Shown here piece after piece: positions 7,341-13,726 of a DNA stretch of 14,850 nucleotides. Location of the stretch: contig CABUBX010000039.1 of assembly GCA_902489925.1 (NCBI GenBank), positions 1 through 14,850 on the forward strand, written 5' to 3'. The notes under the pieces were generated by a model, which was given only the letters and a program-made list of their open reading frames with translations, did no database searches and was not told where the DNA came from. This DNA is from an uncultured Lachnospiraceae bacterium (GTDB lineage: Bacteria > Bacillota > Clostridia > Lachnospirales > Lachnospiraceae). The translations under genes were made by a program, and so were the position numbers. The stretch's first letter is position 1; each line of letters begins with the position of its first letter.

Positions 7341-7347
7341 ATACAAT
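7319..7347 (+). promoter_or_regulatory. Probable sigma-E (sporulation mother-cell) promoter of ylbJ
   Basis: CATACAAT at 7340-7347 matches the sigma-E -10 consensus CATACAMT exactly. GCATTTT at 7319-7325 matches the -35 consensus KMATATT at 6 of 7 positions, with a 14-bp spacer. Transcription would start near 7354, about 20 nt before the ylbJ ATG. No good vegetative promoter is visible in the gap, and B. subtilis ylbJ is a sigma-E gene as I recall. Confidence 0.65.
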
Positions 7348-7373
7348 AGTGTAAAATCATTGCCGGTGTTTTT

Positions 7374-8291
7374 ATGCATAAATCTCTTATTCCCGTACTC
7401 GCCTTTTTTATTTGTCTTTTTATATTTCCATCCGATTGTGCCACAGGGGCAAAGGATGGCTTATTGCTCTGGTTTAACACAATGATTCCCTCTGTATTTC
7501 CATTTATTCTTATAACCAATATTTTGCACCGCCTTGGCGGCATACGGCTCTTTGCCCGAATTTTCGGAAAACCGGTAAAAAGGCTTTTCGGCTGCAGCGC
7601 AGGCGGCGCCTATGCTGTCATCGTCGGTTTATTGTGCGGCTATCCGATGGGTGCAAAGGCTGTAACTGACAGTCTGCAAACCGGTGATATCACCATCGGC
7701 GAAGGCCGTTATCTTCTTTGTTTTGTCAACAATCCAAGTCCTATGTTTCTCATTAATTTTGTGCTGGCTGCCTGCCTTGGCGAGCCTTCAAAGATTGGTT
7801 TGGTTTTTACCATTGTCTATTTTTCAACATGGCTTAACGCAAGACTTTGGTATATCTTGAAATATAAAAAGCTGATAAAGGACACTTCACATAGCCTCAC
7901 AGACGCTGCCCGCATCGCTTCTTATGCTTCCCGTACTGCCGATACAAATTTTTTGATGACATCGGTTGAACTGATGCAAAAAATGGGCGTCTATATGATT
8001 ATCTTTGCCATTATATGCCGATTAATTTTTAAACTGCCGACAGACAGTTTGTTTTTTACAACACCTCTTTTCAAATCAATCCTTGCCGGACTGACGGAAC
8101 AGACAACCGGACTTGCCGCTCTTGGCAGCCTTACATTGCCTGCGGCTTATGAAGCGGCAAAAATAAAAATAATCCAAACTTACGGAATTATCCGCGGACA
8201 CGGATTATCTTTAAAAACCTATATTTGCGGCAAGACAGCACATGCAGCCATTGCAGGGCTGACCGCCGTTTTTTTCGTATACTTTCTTTAA
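7374..8291 (+). CDS. ylbJ: Sporulation integral membrane protein YlbJ-like
   Basis: YlbJ is a polytopic membrane protein needed for normal sporulation in B. subtilis; its molecular activity is unknown to me. This 305-aa product is strongly hydrophobic, with roughly seven or eight membrane segments starting at residues 5-20. The nucleoside-recognition/YlbJ-type motifs are GLLCGYPMGAK near residues 87-97 and FVNNPSPMFL about 30 residues later, plus a C-terminal half LTEQTTGLAAL. It is shorter than the B. subtilis protein (about 400 aa), with no sign of a frameshift at either end. The ATG at 7374 has only a weak ribosome site (GGTG). It follows tmcAL, as ylbJ neighbours ylbM in Bacillus. Its stop codon overlaps that of the convergent amidase gene. 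A related nucleoside-recognition (Gate) membrane protein is the main alternative. Confidence 0.85.
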   Translation: MHKSLIPVLAFFICLFIFPSDCATGAKDGLLLWFNTMIPSVFPFILITNILHRLGGIRLFARIFGKPVKRLFGCSAGGAYAVIVGLLCGYPMGAKAVTDSLQTGDITIGEGRYLLCFVNNPSPMFLINFVLAACLGEPSKIGLVFTIVYFSTWLNARLWYILKYKKLIKDTSHSLTDAARIASYASRTADTNFLMTSVELMQKMGVYMIIFAIICRLIFKLPTDSLFFTTPLFKSILAGLTEQTTGLAALGSLTLPAAYEAAKIKIIQTYGIIRGHGLSLKTYICGKTAHAAIAGLTAVFFVYFL

Positions 8292-9022
8292 TTGACTTCA
8301 ATCCACTGACGGACATCCTCCTTAAAGGTATTCCATGCATCTTCATGCTCGACAAAATACTTCGGACACACCTTTCCTGTGACATCATAATGGCGTATAA
8401 TCCCCTCCGGCTCAACTTCCAAATACTCACAGAGCCACCCTGTCAGCCATACAAGGGCATCGTAAGTTTCATCGTTAAACTTTCCTGTCTCGTCAGGATG
8501 ACAGACCTCGATAGATATCGTATCTGAATTTCTGTCGTTGGAGGCATAGGAAATCTCCGATGTCGGTATACACTGAACAATATCGCCGTGAAGTCCGACA
8601 ACAAAATGGCTGCTGGCATAAGTTAGATGACTGTCCTTTAGTCCGTCAAAATAATTTCTGTTATCCATAGCCCCCGTCATCGGATTGGCTGTATAATGAA
8701 TTACAATGCCATTCACCTTTTCAAGCGGCGTCTGCGGTCTTGAATATTCGTTAGGCTCTAAAAGCGCAACATCCATCGGCGGCCGCTTAGAAGCAATGTC
8801 ATCGCCCGAAGCCTCCACATGCCAGCGATTTGAAGCAGACCTGTCTGCCCTTATGCTTTTATAGAGAAGTCCGCCGGCAACTGCAATCACCGCAATGAAT
8901 AAAATAACGCCGGCTCTTAATAAAAAAAGCCGGCGTCTATATCTTTTTCGCTGTAACTCCTGTCTTCGGAGTCTTTCCTGTCTGTGTAAGTCCGCCGGCC
9001 GTTGTTTGCTTTGTTTTTGCAT
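8288..9022 (-). CDS. Membrane-anchored N-acetylmuramoyl-L-alanine amidase (Amidase_2 type)
   Basis: The protein should cleave the bond between muramic acid and L-alanine in peptidoglycan, outside the membrane. From the ATG at 9022 it is 244 aa: a very basic N-terminus (residues 1-33), one membrane helix at about 33-53, then an Amidase_2/PGRP-like domain from about 100 to 240. Likely zinc ligands are H109 (IVIHYT), H211 (RHYDVTGK) and C219 (VCPKYF), with conserved E172 in SIEVCHP. The orientation implied is N-in with the enzyme domain outside. A TTG two codons upstream (9028) is a possible start, but the weak ribosome site AAGTGG suits the ATG better. It lies downstream of guaB with its own promoter. 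The exact role (vegetative turnover, spore or germination) is not shown. Confidence 0.88.
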   Translation of the reverse strand: MQKQSKQRPADLHRQERLRRQELQRKRYRRRLFLLRAGVILFIAVIAVAGGLLYKSIRADRSASNRWHVEASGDDIASKRPPMDVALLEPNEYSRPQTPLEKVNGIVIHYTANPMTGAMDNRNYFDGLKDSHLTYASSHFVVGLHGDIVQCIPTSEISYASNDRNSDTISIEVCHPDETGKFNDETYDALVWLTGWLCEYLEVEPEGIIRHYDVTGKVCPKYFVEHEDAWNTFKEDVRQWIEVN

Positions 9023-9065
9023 ACACAACCCACTTTTCTTTCGTTAAAATAAAATACATGCTTCT

Positions 9066-9094
9066 ATTTTAACATCCATCCCGGCAAAACTCAA
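9066..9094 (-). promoter_or_regulatory. Probable promoter of the amidase gene
   Basis: On the minus strand TTGAGT (9089-9094) and TAAAAT (9066-9071) are 17 bp apart, about 44 nt upstream of the ATG. No GC-rich terminator is seen after guaB, only AT-rich dyads, so readthrough from guaB is also possible. Confidence 0.5.
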
Positions 9095-9139
9095 CAAATG
9101 CTATAAAATCGTAAGCTATTTTAATAAAATGTAAGATTA

Positions 9140-10591
9140 TCAGTCAACGCTGTAGTTTGGCGCTTCCTTTGTAATCTGAATATCGTGAGGGTGACTCTCT
9201 TTAAGAGATGCTGCGGAAATCTTGACAAATCTGCCATTCTCCTTTAAGTCCTCGATTGTCTTTGCGCCACAGTAGCCCATACCTGCTCTCAAGCCGCCAA
9301 GAAGCTGGAATACTGTATCCTCCACATAGCCCTTGTAAGCCACACGGCCTTCAACACCTTCCGGCACAAGCTTCTTCGCATCTGCCTGAAAATATCTGTC
9401 CTTGCTGCCGTTTTCCATCGCTGCAATCGAACCCATGCCACGGTATACTTTGTATTTTCTTCCCTGATAAAGCTCAAAGCTTCCCGGGCTTTCGTCACAC
9501 CCTGCGAAAAGACTGCCCATCATACATACGTTTGCACCGGCTGCAATGGCCTTTGTCACATCACCGGAATACTTGATGCCGCCGTCAGCGATAACCGGAA
9601 TGCCATATTCCTTAGCGACACTGTAGGCATCCATCACTGCTGAAATCTGCGGTACACCGATACCTGCAACGACACGTGTTGTACAAATTGAGCCCGGTCC
9701 GATACCAACCTTAACCGCATCAACACCTGCTTTAATAAGCGCTTCTGTCGCCTCAGCCGTAGCCACATTACCTGCAATCACATCAAGGTCAGGATAAGCT
9801 TCCTTCACCTGCTTAACAACACGAAGTACATTGGCTGAATGGCCATGGGCTGTATCAATAACGATACAATCGACATGCACCTTCACAAGTGCCGCAATTC
9901 TCTCCATAATATCTGCTGTGACACCGACACCGGCGCCGCATAAAAGACGTCCCTGAGAATCCTTTGCTGAAAGCGGATATTTAATCTGTTTTTCAATATC
10001 CTTAATTGTAATAAGTCCCTTTAAGTTAAAGTCATCATCAACAATCGGAAGCTTCTCTTTTCTTGCTCTGCCGAGTATCTGCTTTGCTTCCTCAAGTGTG
10101 ACGCCCTCTTTTGCCGTAATAAGACCTTCTGAGGTCATACTCTCACGAATCTTTTTGGAAAAATCTGTCTCGAACTTTAAATCACGGTTTGTCAAAATGC
10201 CGACAAGTTTTCTGCCCTCTGTAATCGGAACACCGGAAATACGGAACTTTGCCATAAGCTCATTGGCATCAGCTAATGTATGCTCAGGAGAAAGATAAAA
10301 CGGGTCTGTAATAACGCCATTCTCCGAACGCTTTACCTTATCCACTTCATCAGCCTGTGCCTCTATTGACATATTCTTATGAATAATACCGATACCACCC
10401 TGTCTTGCCATGGCAATGGCCATTCTGTGTTCGGTAACTGTATCCATGCCTGCACTCATTAAAGGTACGTTTAACTGAATTTTCTTTGTTAAATGTGTTG
10501 TAATATCCACCTGATTCGGAATCACCTCTGAATAGGCAGGTACGAGTAAAACGTCATCAAATGTAATGCCTTCACCTATAATCTTACCCAC
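9140..10591 (-). CDS. guaB: Inosine-5'-monophosphate dehydrogenase
   Basis: GuaB oxidises IMP to XMP with NAD+, the committed step to GTP. The frame opens at an ATG at 10627, but the GTG at 10591 is the better start. It has GAGGAG 6 nt upstream and gives the family N-terminus VGKIIGEGITFDDVLLVP, making 483 aa. Two CBS domains lie at about residues 90-200 (SGVPITEGRKLVGILTNRDL; LPIVDDDFNLKGLITIKDI). The catalytic cysteine is in GPGSICTTR, and the phosphate site follows in PVIADGGIKYSGD. The gene seems monocistronic, with a vegetative promoter and a leader of about 90 nt holding a long hairpin. No purine riboswitch core is visible in the leader. Confidence 0.97.
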   Translation of the reverse strand: MGKIIGEGITFDDVLLVPAYSEVIPNQVDITTHLTKKIQLNVPLMSAGMDTVTEHRMAIAMARQGGIGIIHKNMSIEAQADEVDKVKRSENGVITDPFYLSPEHTLADANELMAKFRISGVPITEGRKLVGILTNRDLKFETDFSKKIRESMTSEGLITAKEGVTLEEAKQILGRARKEKLPIVDDDFNLKGLITIKDIEKQIKYPLSAKDSQGRLLCGAGVGVTADIMERIAALVKVHVDCIVIDTAHGHSANVLRVVKQVKEAYPDLDVIAGNVATAEATEALIKAGVDAVKVGIGPGSICTTRVVAGIGVPQISAVMDAYSVAKEYGIPVIADGGIKYSGDVTKAIAAGANVCMMGSLFAGCDESPGSFELYQGRKYKVYRGMGSIAAMENGSKDRYFQADAKKLVPEGVEGRVAYKGYVEDTVFQLLGGLRAGMGYCGAKTIEDLKENGRFVKISAASLKESHPHDIQITKEAPNYSVD

Positions 10592-10626
10592 GATTTTCTC
10601 CTCACTTTCTTTTTCTATAGACAACA

Positions 10627-10661
10627 CGACAACTTACTATCGTCGAAATAATAAGTTGTCG
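10627..10661 (-). promoter_or_regulatory. Long hairpin in the guaB leader
   Basis: A perfect 10-bp inverted repeat (CGACAACTTA and TAAGTTGTCG) lies between the guaB promoter and ribosome site. In RNA the stem can extend inward by five more pairs (two G-U) to 15 bp with a UCGAC loop. No T run follows, so it is not an ordinary terminator. It could be an operator, an mRNA stabiliser or part of an alternative-fold switch. Confidence 0.6.
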
Positions 10662-10688
10662 GGCTGTTATTGTGTTAAGTTTTAGAAA

Positions 10689-10717
10689 AGTTTATCAAAT
10701 GTGTCTGAAAAAGTCAA
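10689..10717 (-). promoter_or_regulatory. Vegetative promoter of guaB
   Basis: On the minus strand TTGACT (10712-10717) and TAAACT (10689-10694) are separated by 17 bp. Transcription should start near 10682, giving a leader of about 90 nt that includes the hairpin at 10627-10661. Confidence 0.7.
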
Positions 10718-10753
10718 CACATTATGTATTAATATTACTTATTTTATTTATTA

Positions 10754-10792
10754 GAAAAACCGCCCGCAGGTTTCAAAAGCCCGTCGAACGGT
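10754..10792 (-). terminator. Intrinsic terminator after the small membrane protein gene
   Basis: On the minus strand an 8-bp stem ACCGTTCG...CGGGCGGT (arms 10785-10792 and 10759-10766, two G-U pairs) is followed by TTTTTC. It separates this gene from the guaB promoter. Confidence 0.8.
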
Positions 10793-10798
10793 TTCTTT

Positions 10799-11311
10799 CT
10801 AATACTTCTTCACACGTCTCGGTGAATACTTCCACATATTATCAACCATCTTCTCTGTCGGCTCAAAGAAAATTTTCATACGCGTACTGCCTGAATTTGC
10901 AATAATCACATACTTCTTCTTTGAGGCATCTCTTGAAGAAAAGTCATAAACCTTAAACTGTCCGCGATTAAAATCATCCAGCTCATGAGAACCCTCCGGT
11001 GCAACAATTTCAATCATGTCGCCTGTCAGCTCAAGCTTTCTCTTTCTTTTATAATTTCCCGTAATCTGGTCAATATCCAAATCACCCGAGGTAAAAATAT
11101 ATTCATACTCAACCTTCTGAATACTAATAAGAAAATACACACCAAACCAGACAGCGAGTGCCAAAATTAAAAAGGTCGGCAAAAACAAAAATATCGCCGC
11201 TGTAATAACTAAGCCGCCAAGAACTCCGGCAGCTACTGCCAAATAGTTTGTAGAAGTCATCTTGCGCTTCACAAGCACCTCTGAAAATACGTCTCCAGAA
11301 TTTTCACTCAT
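10799..11311 (-). CDS. Small two-helix membrane protein, possibly DUF6106 family
   Basis: The function is unknown. From the ATG at 11311 (GGAGGG 8 nt upstream) the product is 170 aa; the in-frame ATG at 11368 lacks a ribosome site and lies at or upstream of the predicted promoter -10 box. A short soluble N-terminus (SEVLVKRKMTST) leads to two hydrophobic segments at about residues 24-44 and 46-66, then a soluble, charged domain beginning VEYEYIFTSGDLDIDQI and ending in a basic tail SPRRVKKY. The YEY-then-(L)DIDxI pattern and the RKRK block resemble a small family that I associate with Lachnospiraceae (DUF6106), from memory and not searched. It appears to be a single-gene unit between guaB and groEL, with its own promoter and terminator. 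Confidence 0.75.
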   Translation of the reverse strand: MSENSGDVFSEVLVKRKMTSTNYLAVAAGVLGGLVITAAIFLFLPTFLILALAVWFGVYFLISIQKVEYEYIFTSGDLDIDQITGNYKRKRKLELTGDMIEIVAPEGSHELDDFNRGQFKVYDFSSRDASKKKYVIIANSGSTRMKIFFEPTEKMVDNMWKYSPRRVKKY

Positions 11312-11359
11312 AAAAACATCCCTCCGTAGGTCTTTCGTATTGCCGTAAGGCTTTCGTTT

Positions 11360-11388
11360 ATTATACACAATATTCGCATATTAATAAA
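11360..11388 (-). promoter_or_regulatory. Promoter of the small membrane protein gene
   Basis: On the minus strand a perfect TATAAT (11360-11365) is preceded by TTTATT (11383-11388) at 17 bp. The -35 box is weak. The leader between it and the ATG contains a 15-nt imperfect direct repeat. Confidence 0.6.
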
Positions 11389-11423
11389 GGGCTTTTTCGT
11401 AAAGTTTATAAATTTTTAATAAC

Positions 11424-11468
11424 AAAAAGCCGCCGTCCCGCTTATCATATATAAGACGGAACGGCAGC
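11424..11468 (-). terminator. Intrinsic terminator after groEL
   Basis: On the minus strand a stem of about 17 bp with one bulge and several G-U pairs (from GCTGCCGTTCCG to CGGGACGGCGGC) is followed by TTTTTGTTATT. It closes the groES-groEL operon. Confidence 0.88.
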
Positions 11469-11497
11469 CAAACATACATTATCTTATAATTTCGGGA

Positions 11498-13120
11498 TTA
11501 CATCATGCCCATGCCGCCCTGTGGCATCGGTGCTGCCGGAGTTTCCTCCTTGATATCAGCAACAACAGACTCTGTTGTCAGTAATGTAGAAGCGATACTT
11601 GTCGCATTCTGAAGGGCGCTTCTTGTAACCTTGGCAGGGTCGATAATACCTGCTTCAATCATGTTGACATACTCACCCTTTAATGCGTCGAAACCAAATC
11701 CTACTTCGCTTTCTTTTACTTTATTGATAATCACTGCACCTTCAAGTCCTGCGTTTGCAGCAATGTGGAATAATGGCGCTTCAAGTGCTTTAAGGACAAC
11801 GCTTGCACCTGTTTTTTCATCGCCTGTTAATTCGTCTGCAAGCTCTTGAACTTTCTTAGCTGCGTGGATGTATGCGGAACCGCCGCCGCAGATAACACCC
11901 TCCTCAACAGCTGCTCTTGTAGCTGCAAGTGCATCCTCCATACGAAGTTTCTTTTCCTTCATCTCTGTCTCTGTAGCTGCACCGACACGAATTACGCCGA
12001 CACCACCGGATAATTTTGCAAGTCTTTCAAGTAATTTTTCTTTATCAAATTCAGAAGTTGTCTCCTCAGCCTGATTCTTAATCTGAGCAATACGCACTTT
12101 AAGGTCATCGGCATCGCCGCAGCCGTCAACGATAATTGTATTATCTTTGTCAACCTTGATTGAACGCGCACGTCCGAGCATATCCAATGTTGTTTCCTTT
12201 AAGTCATAGCCTAATTCCTCAGAAATCACCTTGCCGCCTGTTAAGATAGCAATATCTTCAAGCATTGCTTTTCTTCTGTCGCTATAGCCCGGTGCCTTCA
12301 CTGCAACAACCTGGAATGTTCCTCTTAATTTGTTAAGAATTAATGTTGTCAAAGCTTCGCCTTCGATATCTTCAGCGATAATTAACAGCTTAGCGCCTGA
12401 CTGAACAACCTGCTCAAGTAATGGCAGTAACTCCTGAATATTGGAAATCTTCTTATCTGTAATTAAAATATACGGGTCATCTAAAACAGCTTCGAGTTTT
12501 TCCATATCTGTGCACATATAAGCAGATAAATAGCCTCTGTCAAACTGCATACCTTCAACAAGGTCAAGCTCTGTCTTCATTGTCTTAGATTCTTCAATTG
12601 TAATAACACCGTTGTTTGTTACTTTTTCCATAGCATCTGCAACCATCTCACCGACGGAATCATCACCTGCGGAAATTGCGGCAACTCTTGTAATCTGAGC
12701 CTTGCCTGTAACCTTTGAGCTCATCTGTGCGATGGCTTCAACTGCTGTATCTGTCGCTTTTTGCATACCTTTTCTTAAAATAATCGGGTTAGCGCCTGCT
12801 GCAAGGTTCTTCATACCTTCGTTAATCATAGCCTGTGCAAGAACTGTTGCTGTCGTTGTACCGTCACCGGCAACATCATTTGTCTTTGTTGCAACTTCTT
12901 TAACAATCTGAGCGCCCATGTTCTCAAATGCATCTTCAAGCTCAATGTCCTTAGCGATTGTCACACCGTCATTTGTAATTAACGGTGAACCGAAAGATTT
13001 TGCGAGAACAACGTTTCTTCCTTTAGGTCCAAGTGTGACTCTGACTGTATCTGCTAACTGATTTACACCTGATTCAAGTGCTTTTCTTGCTTCTGCGCCG
13101 TATTTAATCTGTTTTGCCAT
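11498..13120 (-). CDS. groEL: Chaperonin GroEL (Hsp60)
   Basis: GroEL forms the 14-subunit ATP-driven folding chamber in the cytoplasm, capped by GroES. The 540-aa length is normal. It starts MAKQIKYGAEARKALESGVN, with the ATP-binding motifs GPKGRNVVL, NDGVTIAKDIEL and GDGTTTATVLAQ (residues 85-96), and ends in the usual flexible tail GGMGMM. The start has AGGAGG 9 nt upstream, 43 nt after groES. Both genes share the CIRCE-controlled promoter upstream of groES, and a strong terminator follows. This is probably the housekeeping copy. Confidence 0.99.
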   Translation of the reverse strand: MAKQIKYGAEARKALESGVNQLADTVRVTLGPKGRNVVLAKSFGSPLITNDGVTIAKDIELEDAFENMGAQIVKEVATKTNDVAGDGTTTATVLAQAMINEGMKNLAAGANPIILRKGMQKATDTAVEAIAQMSSKVTGKAQITRVAAISAGDDSVGEMVADAMEKVTNNGVITIEESKTMKTELDLVEGMQFDRGYLSAYMCTDMEKLEAVLDDPYILITDKKISNIQELLPLLEQVVQSGAKLLIIAEDIEGEALTTLILNKLRGTFQVVAVKAPGYSDRRKAMLEDIAILTGGKVISEELGYDLKETTLDMLGRARSIKVDKDNTIIVDGCGDADDLKVRIAQIKNQAEETTSEFDKEKLLERLAKLSGGVGVIRVGAATETEMKEKKLRMEDALAATRAAVEEGVICGGGSAYIHAAKKVQELADELTGDEKTGASVVLKALEAPLFHIAANAGLEGAVIINKVKESEVGFGFDALKGEYVNMIEAGIIDPAKVTRSALQNATSIASTLLTTESVVADIKEETPAAPMPQGGMGMM

Positions 13121-13163
13121 AATAAAATGCCTCCTGTTTATCTATAAAACTTATTAAAAATCA

Positions 13164-13448
13164 TTATTCTACAATTGCAAGGATATCGCTCTGCTTAACA
13201 ATCACATATTCTTCACCGTCAAGCTTTACTTCTGTTCCCGCGTACTTCTGGTAAATAACCTTTGCGCCGACTGCAACTTCCATTTTCACTTCTTTACCGT
13301 CAATAACACCGCCAGGACCTACGGCAACAACTTCTGCCTCCTGTGGTTTTTCCTTAGCCTGACCTGCAAGCACAATACCTGATTTTGTTTTTTCTTCAGC
13401 AACTAAATGTTTTAATACAACTCTGTCTCCTAATGGTACTAACTTCAT
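13164..13448 (-). CDS. groES: Co-chaperonin GroES (Hsp10)
   Basis: GroES is the heptameric lid of the GroEL chamber. The 94-aa protein begins MKLVPLGDRVVLKHLVAEEKT, contains the mobile loop KTKSGIVLAG that contacts GroEL, and ends YVIVKQSDILAIVE. The frame remains open upstream to an ATG at 13502, but that ATG lies inside the CIRCE operator. The ATG at 13448 has AAGGAGG 9 nt upstream and matches the family start. It is the first gene of the groES-groEL operon, heat-shock controlled through HrcA. Confidence 0.99.
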   Translation of the reverse strand: MKLVPLGDRVVLKHLVAEEKTKSGIVLAGQAKEKPQEAEVVAVGPGGVIDGKEVKMEVAVGAKVIYQKYAGTEVKLDGEEYVIVKQSDILAIVE

Positions 13449-13491
13449 ATTAAAATTCCTCCTTGAAATAAATTGCTCGATTTTTGTCTTA

Positions 13492-13518
13492 TTAGCACTC
13501 ATTTCAATCGAGTGCTAA
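13492..13518 (-). promoter_or_regulatory. CIRCE operator (HrcA binding site)
   Basis: TTAGCACTC, nine bases, GAGTGCTAA: a perfect match to the CIRCE inverted repeat. It lies just downstream of the predicted start of transcription and upstream of the groES ribosome site, where the HrcA repressor blocks transcription until heat shock. Confidence 0.98.
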
Positions 13519-13530
13519 CCAACTGTCCTT

Positions 13531-13559
13531 ATCATATGTTTTTTGCGCCGTTTTTGCAA
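13531..13559 (-). promoter_or_regulatory. Promoter of groES-groEL
   Basis: On the minus strand TTGCAA (13554-13559) and TATGAT (13531-13536) are 17 bp apart, with CIRCE about 12 bp downstream of the -10 box, the usual arrangement. The -35 box lies within a short inverted repeat (13546-13564). Confidence 0.75.
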
Positions 13560-13664
13560 CGGCGGCTACATCCGAATATATCTGATTTTTGTACATTTTA
13601 ATCATATTTTCTCTTAATATCTCGTGATATCTCGCTTTTTTAAAATTATATGCATCGGCATATC

Positions 13665-13702
13665 GAAAAAAAGATACACCGGCAAATTGCCAAGTGTATC
13701 TT
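13665..13702 (-). terminator. Intrinsic terminator after glnS
   Basis: On the minus strand AAGATACAC (13694-13702) pairs with GTGTATCTT (13671-13679), with an inner GGCA/TGCC stem, followed by a run of seven T. It closes glnS transcription ahead of the groES promoter region. Confidence 0.88.
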
Positions 13703-13726
13703 ATCTTTTACAGTATGTCCACGGGA

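Larger units (their letters stand above)
13519..13726. other. Intergenic stretch between groES and glnS
   Basis: This gap holds the glnS terminator, the groES promoter, an inverted repeat on the -35 box, and an 8-bp direct repeat ATATCTCG (13617-13624 and 13627-13634) with a 10-bp period. I see no open frame with a ribosome site in it. Confidence 0.6.

Noticed and set aside
9019..9027. CATACACA on the plus strand, a sigma-E -10 look-alike
   Set aside because: It sits at the start of the amidase gene on the opposite strand, and no plus-strand gene lies downstream to be driven by it.
10592..10682. Purine riboswitch in the guaB leader
   Set aside because: The three-way-junction core and paired loop motifs of the guanine/adenine riboswitch are not visible; only a single long hairpin is present.
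13648..13663. ATATGC-4-GCATAT dyad next to the glnS terminator
   Set aside because: It is short, AT-rich, lies after the T run of a good terminator, and has no visible link to a promoter.
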